Assembly (NCBI RefSeq): GCF_047344985.1
Contig: NZ_CP178861.1
Location: forward strand, 3,286,001 to 3,350,000
From: Bdellovibrio sp047344985
Lineage (GTDB): Bacteria > Bdellovibrionota > Bdellovibrionia > Bdellovibrionales > Bdellovibrionaceae
DNA: 64,000 bases
Direction: 5' to 3'
Position numbers and translations under genes: made by a program. Shown piece by piece: positions 51,723-60,142 of the stretch. The notes below the pieces were generated by a model, which made no database searches, had not been told where the DNA came from, and worked only from the letters and a program-made list of their open reading frames with translations. Each line of letters begins with the position of its first letter. The stretch's first letter is position 1.

Positions 51723-53238
51723 GGTTTTGGTTGTTGATGACGATCAGGGCTTAAGATTGTCCGTCAAATCGGCACTCGCAGTCACACAACGTTTCGAAGT
51801 TGATGAAGCTTTCGATGGCGTCAATGCTATGGAGAAAGTGAAAGGCAGCGAGACGAAATATGATGTCGTTATTCTTGACGTCGACATGCCTCGCATGAAT
51901 GGGCTTGAAGCTCTTCGCCAAATCAAAGAGTTCGATCCAGGTATTATCGTCATCATCATGACCGCTCACGCGACATTGAACGATGCGATTCAAGCTGTGA
52001 AAGACGGCGCTTATAACTACCTCCAAAAGCCTGTCAGCAGCGAAGACCTCTTGCAGTTGATCGACAAAGCCGTCAATGCTCACAACTTGATTTCTAATAT
52101 CGCAGCGTCTGCGCCAGTGATGGTGGAGGCCGGTCGCAAGATCATCGGTCACACTTCTCAAATGCAGAAGGTGTTCAACATCATTCACCGCCTTGCTAAA
52201 GTTGAAACTCCTGTTTTGATTCGTGGTGCTTCCGGTACTGGTAAAGAACTTGTTGCGAAAGCGATCCACTACAATTCCGCTCGTAAAGACGAAAAGTTCG
52301 TCGCTATCAACTGCTCTGCAATTCCTGAAAACCTATTTGAGTCTGAACTTTTCGGTCACGAAAAAGGTTCTTTCACAGGTGCAGATCAGCGCAAGATTGG
52401 TAAATTCCAATTTGCCGAGGGCGGAACTCTTTTCTTGGATGAAGTCGGCGATATGCCGCAACTTATGCAAGTTAAGATTCTTCGTGTCCTTCAAGAGAAA
52501 GTATTCACTCCGGTAGGTTCTAACCGCGAATTCCCGACAAATGTTCGTATCATCGCAGCGACAAATCGTCCTTTGGAAGATATGATCAAAGCAGGAACTT
52601 TCCGGGAAGATCTTTTCTATCGTCTGAACGTTGTACCTATCTTTTTGCCAGCATTGGCTGAACGCAAAGATGATATGGAACACATGGTGAATATCTTTAT
52701 TAAGAAATTCAACCAAGCTCATGGCAAACGCATCAACGGTATTGCTCCAGATGCAATGGCTGTTTTGAAGAAGCACGCATGGCCAGGTAACATCCGTGAA
52801 CTTGAAAACGTGATTGAACACGCTTTCGTTCTCGAGATGTCGAACATCATCACGATTGCTTCACTTCCTGAATCTCTGCTGATCGCAACAGGCGTGAACT
52901 TGATTGATATGCCGGTGATGGATACGGCAATGAACGTGGCTTCTCAAGGTTTGGGTTCGGCGGTTCAAGCTCACGCAAGTCTGGGTGACGAAGACGACGC
53001 CGACATGGGTTCAGACTCTGACGATTTGGACGGAGAAGAAATGGTTCCGTTCTCTGGTAATGAGAGTTTGGATTTTAATGCTCAGAAGGAAGCTTTTGAA
53101 AAAGAATTTATCATCAAGGCTTTGAAGACATTCCGTGGTCGCATCAATCAGACGGCACTTCATGCGAATATTCCGAAGAAGACGCTTCTTCGTAAGATTG
53201 AAAAGTACGGCATCAATGCGAAAGACTACGTAAATTAG
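51715..53238 (+). CDS. NtrC-family sigma-54-dependent response regulator
   Basis: The 507-residue protein has a receiver (Asp55 in VVILDVDMPRMNG, then MTAHATLNDAIQAVKDGAYNYLQKP), an AAA+ domain with Walker A GASGTGKELVAKAIH, the sigma-54 contact loop GSFTGA in place of the usual GAFTGA, and GTLFLDEVGDMP. A C-terminal Fis-type helix-turn-helix (about 475-507) ends it. Between them is an unusually acidic stretch (about 420-450, many Asp/Glu). It would activate sigma-54 promoters when phosphorylated by the CHASE2 kinase. GG-N10-GC sites at 5347, 29820 and 38104 are possible targets, but no link is shown. Confidence 0.93.
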   Translation: MLKVLVVDDDQGLRLSVKSALAVTQRFEVDEAFDGVNAMEKVKGSETKYDVVILDVDMPRMNGLEALRQIKEFDPGIIVIIMTAHATLNDAIQAVKDGAYNYLQKPVSSEDLLQLIDKAVNAHNLISNIAASAPVMVEAGRKIIGHTSQMQKVFNIIHRLAKVETPVLIRGASGTGKELVAKAIHYNSARKDEKFVAINCSAIPENLFESELFGHEKGSFTGADQRKIGKFQFAEGGTLFLDEVGDMPQLMQVKILRVLQEKVFTPVGSNREFPTNVRIIAATNRPLEDMIKAGTFREDLFYRLNVVPIFLPALAERKDDMEHMVNIFIKKFNQAHGKRINGIAPDAMAVLKKHAWPGNIRELENVIEHAFVLEMSNIITIASLPESLLIATGVNLIDMPVMDTAMNVASQGLGSAVQAHASLGDEDDADMGSDSDDLDGEEMVPFSGNESLDFNAQKEAFEKEFIIKALKTFRGRINQTALHANIPKKTLLRKIEKYGINAKDYVN

Positions 53239-53261
53239 TTTTTAAATAAAGATTTAAAATT

Positions 53262-53296
53262 AAAAACCCACAGCTTTAACAAGTTGTGGGTTTTTT
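53262..53296. terminator. Bidirectional terminator closing the radical SAM/two-component operon
   Basis: AAAAACCCACA pairs with TGTGGGTTTTT around a 12-base loop and is flanked by A-rich and T-rich runs. It also serves the convergent helical protein gene. Confidence 0.9.
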
Positions 53297-53301
53297 GTTT
53301 T

Positions 53302-53688
53302 TCAGGGCTTTAGCTGGCTTAACGCTTCGTTGAGATTCGCGTGCATCATCACGAATTCCGGATCTTCACTGATATGATGTTGATAACGATGGTAGATCTT
53401 GGAGTTAACTTCAGACTTGTGCAGGACAAAGTCGATTTGATCTTTGATACAAGTCAGGTCCGTCGCGACAATGTGCTCAGACTCATCGACGAAGGCGTCG
53501 ATTTCGGCGATCAAGGCCGAGAACGGCTGAAGCCAAGCGAAGTTTTTGTCGTGAGTGAGGATTTGCAGGAAATCAAACGGAGAAATTCGGCGCTCAAAAT
53601 ACTTTTCAGCGGCGATACGTTCTAATTCTAGAAAACGTCGATGAAGATTTTTGAGGTTGCGACTTGCGTTCTGTATTTTGTCTTTCAT
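53302..53688 (-). CDS. Small helical protein, unknown
   Basis: I do not recognise this 128-residue protein. It has no signal peptide and is made of charged helices (LHRRFLELERIAAEKYFERR, FSALIAEIDAFVDESEHIV, KSEVNSKIYHRYQHHISED), so it is probably cytoplasmic and perhaps a helical bundle. Several His residues cluster in the C-terminal half (YHRYQHHIS), which may bind metal. It is a single gene, convergent with the response regulator. Confidence 0.65.
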   Translation of the reverse strand: MKDKIQNASRNLKNLHRRFLELERIAAEKYFERRISPFDFLQILTHDKNFAWLQPFSALIAEIDAFVDESEHIVATDLTCIKDQIDFVLHKSEVNSKIYHRYQHHISEDPEFVMMHANLNEALSQLKP

Positions 53689-53807
53689 AACACTCCCTGC
53701 AGATTCAATTTTATGTAAGCTCCGTCTTATTCGTCACTTCAAAAATAGAAAGTGGAAAACGAATACACTTTATGTCATTGTTATTAAACACGTGTTGTGA
53801 GGTGTCT

Positions 53808-54362
53808 ATGGCTCTTTTTCCTTCATCCACTGTGACTCTTAAAAATGGGCAGGCAGTTTTGCTTCGTCACGCAGAAATAAGTGACGCAGAAAACCTGTTA
53901 AAAGCGGTCACGAGTATTTTTTCGACATCTCCCTACATTCTAAGCACACCCGAATCTCTAAAAACCAAGACCGTTCAAACTCAAGAAAAATGGATTCAAG
54001 ACGCCAATCAAGATCCCCGCAATGCACTTGTGATCGCTGAGCATAAAGGCCATATCGTGGGCATCGCGGACTTTCATTCGTTCAAGGATGCCAAACGTTT
54101 TCATCGCGCAAGTTTCGGAATGTCTGTGCACCAAGATTTTCGCGGACTTGGCTTGGGTGAAGCTGTTCTTCAAAAATTAATCGAAGTCTGCAAATCCGTT
54201 GAAGGTCTTACTCTTTTAGAACTTAATGTGATGGAACCCAACATCAGCGCTCACAAACTTTACCTTAAAACAGGATTTAAAGAAGTCGGTCGCTACCCGG
54301 GCGCTTATCGTTTGGCTGATGGAACTTATGCCACGGACATCATGATGACCAAACATCTTTAG
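53808..54362 (+). CDS. GNAT family N-acetyltransferase
   Basis: The product (184 residues from ATG 53808, with GAGGTG just before it) has the GNAT fold: VLLRHAEISDAENLL, ALVIAEHKGHIVGIADFH, the acetyl-CoA loop FGMSVHQDFRGLGLGEAVLQKLIE (motif A R/QxxGxG/A) and LELNVMEPNISAHKLYLKTGFKEVGRYP. It transfers an acetyl group to an amine; RimI/RimL-type protein or small-molecule substrates are possible. Its stop overlaps that of the convergent RCC1 lipoprotein gene. The frame extends to 53772 without a ribosome site. Confidence 0.88.
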   Translation: MALFPSSTVTLKNGQAVLLRHAEISDAENLLKAVTSIFSTSPYILSTPESLKTKTVQTQEKWIQDANQDPRNALVIAEHKGHIVGIADFHSFKDAKRFHRASFGMSVHQDFRGLGLGEAVLQKLIEVCKSVEGLTLLELNVMEPNISAHKLYLKTGFKEVGRYPGAYRLADGTYATDIMMTKHL

Positions 54363-56803
54363 AATAAATTGTAGACGGGAAATGGAACGGACTTAATGGT
54401 GGCCGGGGATGGATTGCTCAGCCCTAAATTACCAAAAATATTCGAGCCAAAACACTTCACTGCTCCAGACTGGATTCCGCAGGTCGCATAATAAGTTCCG
54501 CCCTGAATACTAAACTCTTCGTAGTAATCCCAGTTCGTCGCTTGTGTCGATAACGATCCATTGTAAACGTAGGCCTGAGTTCCTGAACTAAAAAAGATTT
54601 TGGAATATTCCGCGAGGATAAGATTGCTCGCGACCAAAGATTCAGTTCCCGACAATACTACTGGCGCTCCAAATCCATTGCCCCAACATACGACTCCTCC
54701 GGAGGCTTTCGCTGCACAGCTGAACGAGTAACCTGAGCTAATCGCAATGGCATCCGTAGGAGAGCCGGTTATAAGACGGGCTACTGAAGTGCTTCCTCCG
54801 ACGCTTCCTAATTGATTGCTTGTCGAGAAACCCCAACAATATACCTGTCCATCTTTAATTCCACACGCATGTTCGTATCCCACGGAAACAGCGGTTACAC
54901 CGGACTCCATGCCTTGCACAGCCTGGGGATTCAGTTGGCAGTCTCCAACACATGAACTTGCTCCTAAGACTGTTGGATTGTTCCAGCCCCAACAATAAGC
55001 AGCACCGTTTGATACCGCACAGAAATGATAGGCTCCGTCCAAATCAGTCGCTTGTGTCAGATCCGGAGAGAGAGGCGCAAAAGAGGTTTGTGAATATGCG
55101 CTTCCGGAACAGAGAACCTGAGAGTTGCGGATAATGCAGGATTTTCCGGAGCTATTTGTTTTTGCGCGGGTCACACCAGAGAAGAATATTTTTTTGGCCA
55201 TACCGATGGGTTCAAGATCTCCGGAACCACATTCTCCCAAGGAGTTATCACCCCAACAACTTAAAGATCCATCTGCGTGGACGGCCATTCCGACTCGGCC
55301 CATTGTCAGACGCTCGACATTTTGAAGTCCCGGAATTGTTGCTGGAGATGCCATAGGAATTTTGCCACTGGCGCCACCAATTCCGAGAAGTCCGTAAATA
55401 TTTTTTCCCCAACACTTCACGTTGCCGTCTGTAAGAGCGCACATAGTGCTAGTGTAACCAGCAACATCGTACGAAGAAATGGAGCTTAAGCCGTAATTCT
55501 GTTGAGAAGCAACCAAAGGTAAGGACGTCGCCCAACAGTAAAGTCCGGAGTTGTCATCTTTAGCAATACAGAAATTGTTTGAGTTGAGTATTGATCTTAA
55601 ATTTGAAATTCCACCAGAGAGCCCTGTCACTTGTGTAGGGACAGGGCCGATGCTACCTCCCCAACAATAAACTTTATGATCTGAAGTCAGGCCGCAGAAT
55701 GAATTGATGGACGATGCTTCAATATCTATCAATCCCGCAACCATATTTTCAGTCAGTACTGCGGAAGAAGATGACATCACACCCGCTTTGGCCAAAGCAC
55801 CTGAAGAATTGCTCCCCCAACAATAGACTGCTCCGATAGAGTTCAGCGCGCACGCGGCCTCGCGTGCCACAGCAACATCGACAAATGTTCCACTCAGCCC
55901 CACAACATCCGTTGGTGGAAGCAGGGAGCCTGTGCCTCCGCCGTCTCCCACCAAACCGCCGTAAGCGTCATATCCCCAACATTTAACTCCGCCGAGAACG
56001 ACGGCACATCCGCTTGTAGCTTCTCCGATAGAGATTTTTTCCGCACCTGACGCAAGCAAAAGATTTGGAGAATTTAAAGGCCCGCTGGGAGTGTAACTTC
56101 CCCAGCACCATACCTGTCCGCCTGTTTTGATGGCGCAGCTGTAGCCCCAAGTCATATCGAAATCGAGAACATCCGAAGACATCTGAAGTGGCGTTATAGG
56201 AGTTGTTACTCCGTCGTACATCGAATAGTTCACACCGTTACCAAGCTGATCGCCATATCCACCTTCGCCCCAACAGCGTAGAGAATTGTTGGAAAGACGC
56301 GCGCAAAATATCATCGGACCCGCTTTCAAATCCACGGCTGTCACCGTCGAGTCTGCGGCTGCCTGAATTTGCAAAGTCTTGGATTTATTTTCACCTTTGA
56401 AAAGATATTTTAGCATCAGCTCATCTTCAAAACTTGCGGGAGCAGAAGCTGCAAATTCAATAACTAAAGTACACGACTGCAAAGGGTTGAGTTGCTCACT
56501 GCAAGTGCCACCAACTCCAGGAAAAATTCCACCAGCAAAGTAGAAAGGAGAATTTAAAGACCACGTTTGAATTTCGGAAATAATTTCGGCGCTGCGGTTG
56601 AACACCGTGACTGTTCTGGATATAGGAGTTCCGACCGCTCCCTCTCCAAATTCGAGTTTTACGACATTGAATTGCAGAGGCTCGCCACTAGATTCAAGCA
56701 AAGGCAACTCTTCACCTATCAGTGAAGCATCCAGGGAGCATCCCACAAGGAAAATAAAAAAAGTCCCAATAAGAGATTGTTTCCAAAACGTTCCGAAGAT
56801 CAT
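54359..56803 (-). CDS. RCC1-repeat lipoprotein with an ASH/HYDIN-like N-terminal domain
   Basis: From ATG 56803 the product has 814 residues. A lipobox ends VGC (CSLDASL after cleavage, close to the CSLDANL of the other giant lipoprotein). Residues about 30-150 resemble an ASPM-SPD2-Hydin-type beta domain (FGEGAVGTPISRTVTVFN). The rest is a series of RCC1-like propeller repeats, each with a CWG core such as CWGSNSSGALAKAG, CWGKNIYGLLGIGG and CWGDNSLGECG. The fold would form one or two seven-blade propellers at the cell surface. The frame extends to 56866, but ACCGAAAA seven bases before ATG 56803 and the lipobox support the later start. Confidence 0.85.
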   Translation of the reverse strand: MIFGTFWKQSLIGTFFIFLVGCSLDASLIGEELPLLESSGEPLQFNVVKLEFGEGAVGTPISRTVTVFNRSAEIISEIQTWSLNSPFYFAGGIFPGVGGTCSEQLNPLQSCTLVIEFAASAPASFEDELMLKYLFKGENKSKTLQIQAAADSTVTAVDLKAGPMIFCARLSNNSLRCWGEGGYGDQLGNGVNYSMYDGVTTPITPLQMSSDVLDFDMTWGYSCAIKTGGQVWCWGSYTPSGPLNSPNLLLASGAEKISIGEATSGCAVVLGGVKCWGYDAYGGLVGDGGGTGSLLPPTDVVGLSGTFVDVAVAREAACALNSIGAVYCWGSNSSGALAKAGVMSSSSAVLTENMVAGLIDIEASSINSFCGLTSDHKVYCWGGSIGPVPTQVTGLSGGISNLRSILNSNNFCIAKDDNSGLYCWATSLPLVASQQNYGLSSISSYDVAGYTSTMCALTDGNVKCWGKNIYGLLGIGGASGKIPMASPATIPGLQNVERLTMGRVGMAVHADGSLSCWGDNSLGECGSGDLEPIGMAKKIFFSGVTRAKTNSSGKSCIIRNSQVLCSGSAYSQTSFAPLSPDLTQATDLDGAYHFCAVSNGAAYCWGWNNPTVLGASSCVGDCQLNPQAVQGMESGVTAVSVGYEHACGIKDGQVYCWGFSTSNQLGSVGGSTSVARLITGSPTDAIAISSGYSFSCAAKASGGVVCWGNGFGAPVVLSGTESLVASNLILAEYSKIFFSSGTQAYVYNGSLSTQATNWDYYEEFSIQGGTYYATCGIQSGAVKCFGSNIFGNLGLSNPSPATIKSVPFPVYNLF

Positions 56804-56810
56804 GAGTATT

Positions 56811-56818
56811 TTTTCGGT
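56811..56818 (-). promoter_or_regulatory. ACCGAAAA element seven bases before the RCC1 lipoprotein start
   Basis: The same eight bases at the same seven-base distance occur before the other giant lipoprotein gene (43908). It matches a sigma-28 -10 element, but the -35 is weaker here (TCAA at a 16-base distance). Confidence 0.45.
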
Positions 56819-57187
56819 TGAGTTTTGGGGCATCTTGAATGGGAAACCTTGCCTTCTCAAATCCATTGCGCAAAATTTTTTTGACCGCCTATCTTTAAAG
56901 ACTCTTAGAGATCAAAAGAGGGATATTCCTAATTTGAGATCCTCATCGAAAAGCCACAGGGATAAAAATTCTTATGCAAAAAGAGTGATTGAGAAAATCA
57001 AGAAAAACTCTTTCTCTTTTTTTCAATTTCTGCGACGCCTCTAGTTTTGTAATACGCTAAAAGGCCCGCCATATAGGTGTGCACATTTTTTGAGCAGTAA
57101 ATTGTTTGGATTTGGTGAAGAGTGCTCGTTGACTCGTTGCCATTGAGTCTGTAGTTTCAGTCCCCTCACGTCTGGAGATTCTGTTTA
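56819..57187. other. Intergenic region with no supported gene
   Basis: About 370 bases between divergent genes. A plus-strand open frame at 56598-57044 overlaps the lipoprotein gene antisense and shows no family or ribosome site. I see a poly-A/T-rich stretch near 56990-57030 but no clear hairpin, RNA or repeat. Confidence 0.5.
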
Positions 57188-57742
57188 ATGACCATGAACC
57201 CGTTGCCGCCACAGGCTTACACGAAAGATACTTTGCTCAAAGCCTACCAGTGGCTGATGGTGCAAAACTCTTCGATCAAAGAGATGGCGACGACTCCGGA
57301 TATTCTGGTGAGTTTGTATCTGAAGGCCACGCGTGATGGCGACAGTGCTCTAGAAAGACCGAGTATCCAGAACTTCAAAAATGAGCTTAAAAGCTTGGCT
57401 GGAATTATGGGGGAATTGGACAATCGCCCTCAACAACAAGCACCGATTGTTTCAGCTCCTGTGCATCACCATCACGTTGCCCCTGCGGCAGCGGCTGTCC
57501 ACCAAGCCACTCCGGTCACAGCGGTGGTCGCTCCTTCTGCGCCGACACAGACTCAAGTGTCTTACACGGAAAAGACCGTGACGGCGACGACTCGCAACCC
57601 GGATGTTTCTGAGCTTTTGGATTCATGCAGCCAGGACATGATTCGCGAAGTCAAAGAGGAGTTCAACCTCAGTTCGGACCTGGAAGCTCTTCGTATGCTT
57701 ATTAAAATCGGCTACAGTCGTTCCAAAGGCCTTCTGAAATAG
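57188..57742 (+). CDS. Cytoplasmic protein with Ala/Pro/His-rich linker, unknown
   Basis: I do not recognise this 184-residue protein. It starts at ATG 57188 (or 57194) behind GGAGA. An N-terminal helical part (about 1-80) is followed by an Ala, Pro, Val and His-rich linker with a run of four His (about 93-130). The C-terminal part SELLDSCSQDMIREVKEEFNLSSDLEALRMLIKIGYSRS looks like a small ribbon-helix-helix or helical domain. It precedes lspA by 66 bases. Confidence 0.65.
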   Translation: MTMNPLPPQAYTKDTLLKAYQWLMVQNSSIKEMATTPDILVSLYLKATRDGDSALERPSIQNFKNELKSLAGIMGELDNRPQQQAPIVSAPVHHHHVAPAAAAVHQATPVTAVVAPSAPTQTQVSYTEKTVTATTRNPDVSELLDSCSQDMIREVKEEFNLSSDLEALRMLIKIGYSRSKGLLK

Positions 57743-57808
57743 CATTCCCTAGCGGTATCTGCCGGAAATCACTTAATTTAGCAAAAAAAGTAGTCTATAC
57801 TCGCCGTC

Positions 57809-58315
57809 ATGAAGAAAAAATACATCTGGCTTGTCCTTATTTCCGGCATCCTTGTCGCCCTTGATCAAGTTGTGAAAATTTACGTTCACACGCATTTCCA
57901 CCTGGGCGAATCCGTGAGTGTGATTCCGAATTTCTTTAATCTTACTTATGTACGAAACTTCGGCGCGGCTTTCGGATTTTTGGCGGAAAGCCATCCTTCC
58001 TTCCGTGAGTTGTTTTTCCTTTCTATGCCACCAATCGCTTTGGTTATTATTTTGGGCATCTTGCGTGGAGTGAAAGACACGGACACAAAACAGATCATTG
58101 CTCTTGCGAGTATTTTTGGTGGCGCGATTGGAAACTACATCGATCGTTTGCGCTTCCGCTACGTGATCGACTTTTTGGATTTCCATCTTTACAACCGCTG
58201 GAGCTGGCCGGCCTTTAATATCGCCGACATGGCGATTGTCGGCGGAGTCGGACTCTTGCTTCTTTTAATGTTCATCGAAAACAAAAAGAAAGAAAAAACA
58301 GAAGGCGCCAAGTAG
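57809..58315 (+). CDS. lspA: Lipoprotein signal peptidase LspA
   Basis: The 168-residue protein has four membrane helices and the LspA motifs YVRNFGAAFGFLA, GGAIGNYIDRLRFRYVIDFLDFH and FNIADMAIVGG, including the two catalytic Asp residues in NYIDR and NIADM. It cleaves prolipoproteins before the lipid-modified Cys, which suits a window with at least four lipoproteins. A terminator follows the stop by about eight bases. Confidence 0.96.
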   Translation: MKKKYIWLVLISGILVALDQVVKIYVHTHFHLGESVSVIPNFFNLTYVRNFGAAFGFLAESHPSFRELFFLSMPPIALVIILGILRGVKDTDTKQIIALASIFGGAIGNYIDRLRFRYVIDFLDFHLYNRWSWPAFNIADMAIVGGVGLLLLLMFIENKKKEKTEGAK

Positions 58316-58323
58316 GCGCAGGG

Positions 58324-58346
58324 AAAAAGGTACCTGGTACCTTTTT
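58324..58346. terminator. Bidirectional terminator with tandem GGTACC
   Basis: AAAAAGGTACC-T-GGTACCTTTTT is a near-perfect palindrome flanked by A and T runs. It separates lspA from the convergent response regulator gene. Confidence 0.85.
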
Positions 58347-58348
58347 CT

Positions 58349-58876
58349 TTATTTATTCGGAATGTTTTTGCGGAGTTTTCTTTGCAGGCTTTGTCGGTGA
58401 AGGCCGAGCTTCTTTGCGGCTTGAGTGATGTTGCCGTCAGAGCTTTGCAGAATATAATCGATATATTCGCGCTCCATGCGTGCTAAAGAGATTTCCTGAT
58501 CGGGAACTTCTTCTCCCACGGTTTGATCCGTGAATGCTTTTAGAATCATGTCTGGAGTCACTGGTTTTGAAATAAAGTTGTGAGCACCTAGCTGCATGGC
58601 CTTCACTGCTGAAGCGACGCTGCCAAAACCACTCATCATCACGACTTTAACGTGCGGATTTTTAACTTTCAATTCACGCAAAAAATCCAAACTGTTTTCA
58701 GAGCCCACGCGCAGATCTAAAAGAGCCCAGTCGAAACTTTGCAGGGCATTGAGAGTCGGTGTTTGAGCAAAGGCCGTGACTTGAAGACCTCGCTCTTGCA
58801 GTTCTTCGGTGAGTACTTCGCGCAATCCCTGGTCGTCTTCAACGAGTAAAAGTTTTTTTCCTTTGAAGTCCATCAT
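58349..58876 (-). CDS. RegA/ActR-like response regulator
   Basis: The 175-residue protein has a receiver (LLVEDDQGLREVL, ALLDLRVGSENS with the phospho-acceptor Asp, MSGFGSVASAVKAMQLGAHNFISKP) and a Fis-type C-terminal helix-turn-helix (GNITQAAKKLGLHRQSLQRKLRK). That ending is the hallmark of RegA/PrrA/ActR regulators (A-x-L-x-HRxxLQRxL). It lacks an AAA+ domain. Its start overlaps the kinase gene by 4 bases. The family controls redox-responsive genes; the targets here are unknown. Confidence 0.88.
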   Translation of the reverse strand: MMDFKGKKLLLVEDDQGLREVLTEELQERGLQVTAFAQTPTLNALQSFDWALLDLRVGSENSLDFLRELKVKNPHVKVVMMSGFGSVASAVKAMQLGAHNFISKPVTPDMILKAFTDQTVGEEVPDQEISLARMEREYIDYILQSSDGNITQAAKKLGLHRQSLQRKLRKNIPNK

Positions 58877-60093
58877 AATTCCTCCACCGGCAGACGGATT
58901 TGCGCTGTGGCACCTCGGCCTGAAGTATTATTGAAGATTTTAAATTCGCCGCCCGCCCCTTGTGCCATCATCGAAGCTGAGTAAAGTCCAAGGCCGTTGC
59001 CATCGGCCTTGCTCGTCACAAAAGGTTCTCCTAAACGCGAAAGAATTTCTTTGGAAAGACCTTCTCCGCGATCTGTGACTTCCAGAACAATCCACGAGTC
59101 TTGTTTAAAAAGGCGCACGTAAATCGTAGAACCTTCTGGAGACGCTTCATAGGCATTATTCAGAAGATCAAAAAATGTTTGTGAAAAAGCGAGAACTTGC
59201 AGACGGCAGGGCAAAGCTTCTGTCGTAAAATGTTTTTCAACCAATACAGGTTCGTTTTCTTTTTCCCATACTTTTAAAAGATCCGCTGTCAAAAGCTCCA
59301 CTTGGACTTTCTGCAGTTCTGATTGCGAGGAGCGAGAGAACACGGAAGCCATGTGCTGAAATACACGCACACATTCTTCCAAAGAACTTTGCGCTTTTTC
59401 AAATTCTTCTTTCGCAGGTGAGTTTTCATTTGTGAGTTTTCTAAGACCGCGCTCCATACGAAGTTTTAAGGAATTCATGGGTGTTGCTAATTGATGAGAA
59501 AAACCCGCCGTCAATGCACCTAAAGCTTTCAAACGATCCGCCTGATGTTGGCGGTCTTGTAAAAGACGAATGCGTTGTTCGTTCTTGTGAAGAAGTCCTG
59601 AGAAATAGTGACTCACAAACCAAGAGGCCGTGACCAGAACCCATTGCGAAAGAAAACTTAATAGCATTTCAGAAGTGTCGGCGCCAACAGTGACCTTTGC
59701 GTCGAGATAAGTTTCAAATTGCAAAAGACCTAAGAGAGCTAAAACCGTCAAACCAAAAAGATACGACGACTTTTGTTTTAAGAGCATTCCACCTAAAAAA
59801 GCGTGAATACATAAAATACTGATAAATGGATTGTTGGCGGAGCCACTTACAAACAGCAAACCGACAGCGGCAAGCAAATCCACCCATAAATTTACGAGCA
59901 CATGTTTTTGTCTTGCCGAATCTTCGCGAGGCCAAAGACCTTGCGCTAACACATTGAAAGTCGCGAGCAACGCAAGAACGGCGATGAAGTAAGGTACGTC
60001 ACGCGTTTGCAAAAAGCCCCATCTTAGAAGAGGCAACGTTCCTAAAATCAAACAGGTAATGGCAATCCAACGAAAACGAATGAGTCCTGGCAT
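58873..60093 (-). CDS. RegB/PrrB-like sensor histidine kinase
   Basis: The product (406 residues from ATG 60093) has six hydrophobic segments in the first ~170 residues, with FVSGSANNPFISILCIH matching the quinone-sensing GGxxNPF motif of RegB-type kinases. The kinase core has H-box AGFSHQLATPMNSLKL (phospho-acceptor His in SHQLATP), an N-box-like DLLNNAYEASPEG, DRGEGLS and GNGLGLYSASMMA. The start could instead be GTG or ATG further upstream to 60174; Met at 60093 fits the membrane topology. Together with the RegA-like regulator it is a probable redox-sensing pair. Confidence 0.86.
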   Translation of the reverse strand: MPGLIRFRWIAITCLILGTLPLLRWGFLQTRDVPYFIAVLALLATFNVLAQGLWPREDSARQKHVLVNLWVDLLAAVGLLFVSGSANNPFISILCIHAFLGGMLLKQKSSYLFGLTVLALLGLLQFETYLDAKVTVGADTSEMLLSFLSQWVLVTASWFVSHYFSGLLHKNEQRIRLLQDRQHQADRLKALGALTAGFSHQLATPMNSLKLRMERGLRKLTNENSPAKEEFEKAQSSLEECVRVFQHMASVFSRSSQSELQKVQVELLTADLLKVWEKENEPVLVEKHFTTEALPCRLQVLAFSQTFFDLLNNAYEASPEGSTIYVRLFKQDSWIVLEVTDRGEGLSKEILSRLGEPFVTSKADGNGLGLYSASMMAQGAGGEFKIFNNTSGRGATAQIRLPVEEL

Positions 60094-60142
60094 GGGCTCT
60101 TCATAGCCCGGAGGACCTTTTGCCGCAACAAGTCTCTCTCTT

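Noticed and set aside
56598..57044. Plus-strand open frame of 148 codons
   Set aside because: Most of it is antisense to the start of the RCC1 lipoprotein gene; there is no ribosome site, and the sequence is low-complexity at its end.
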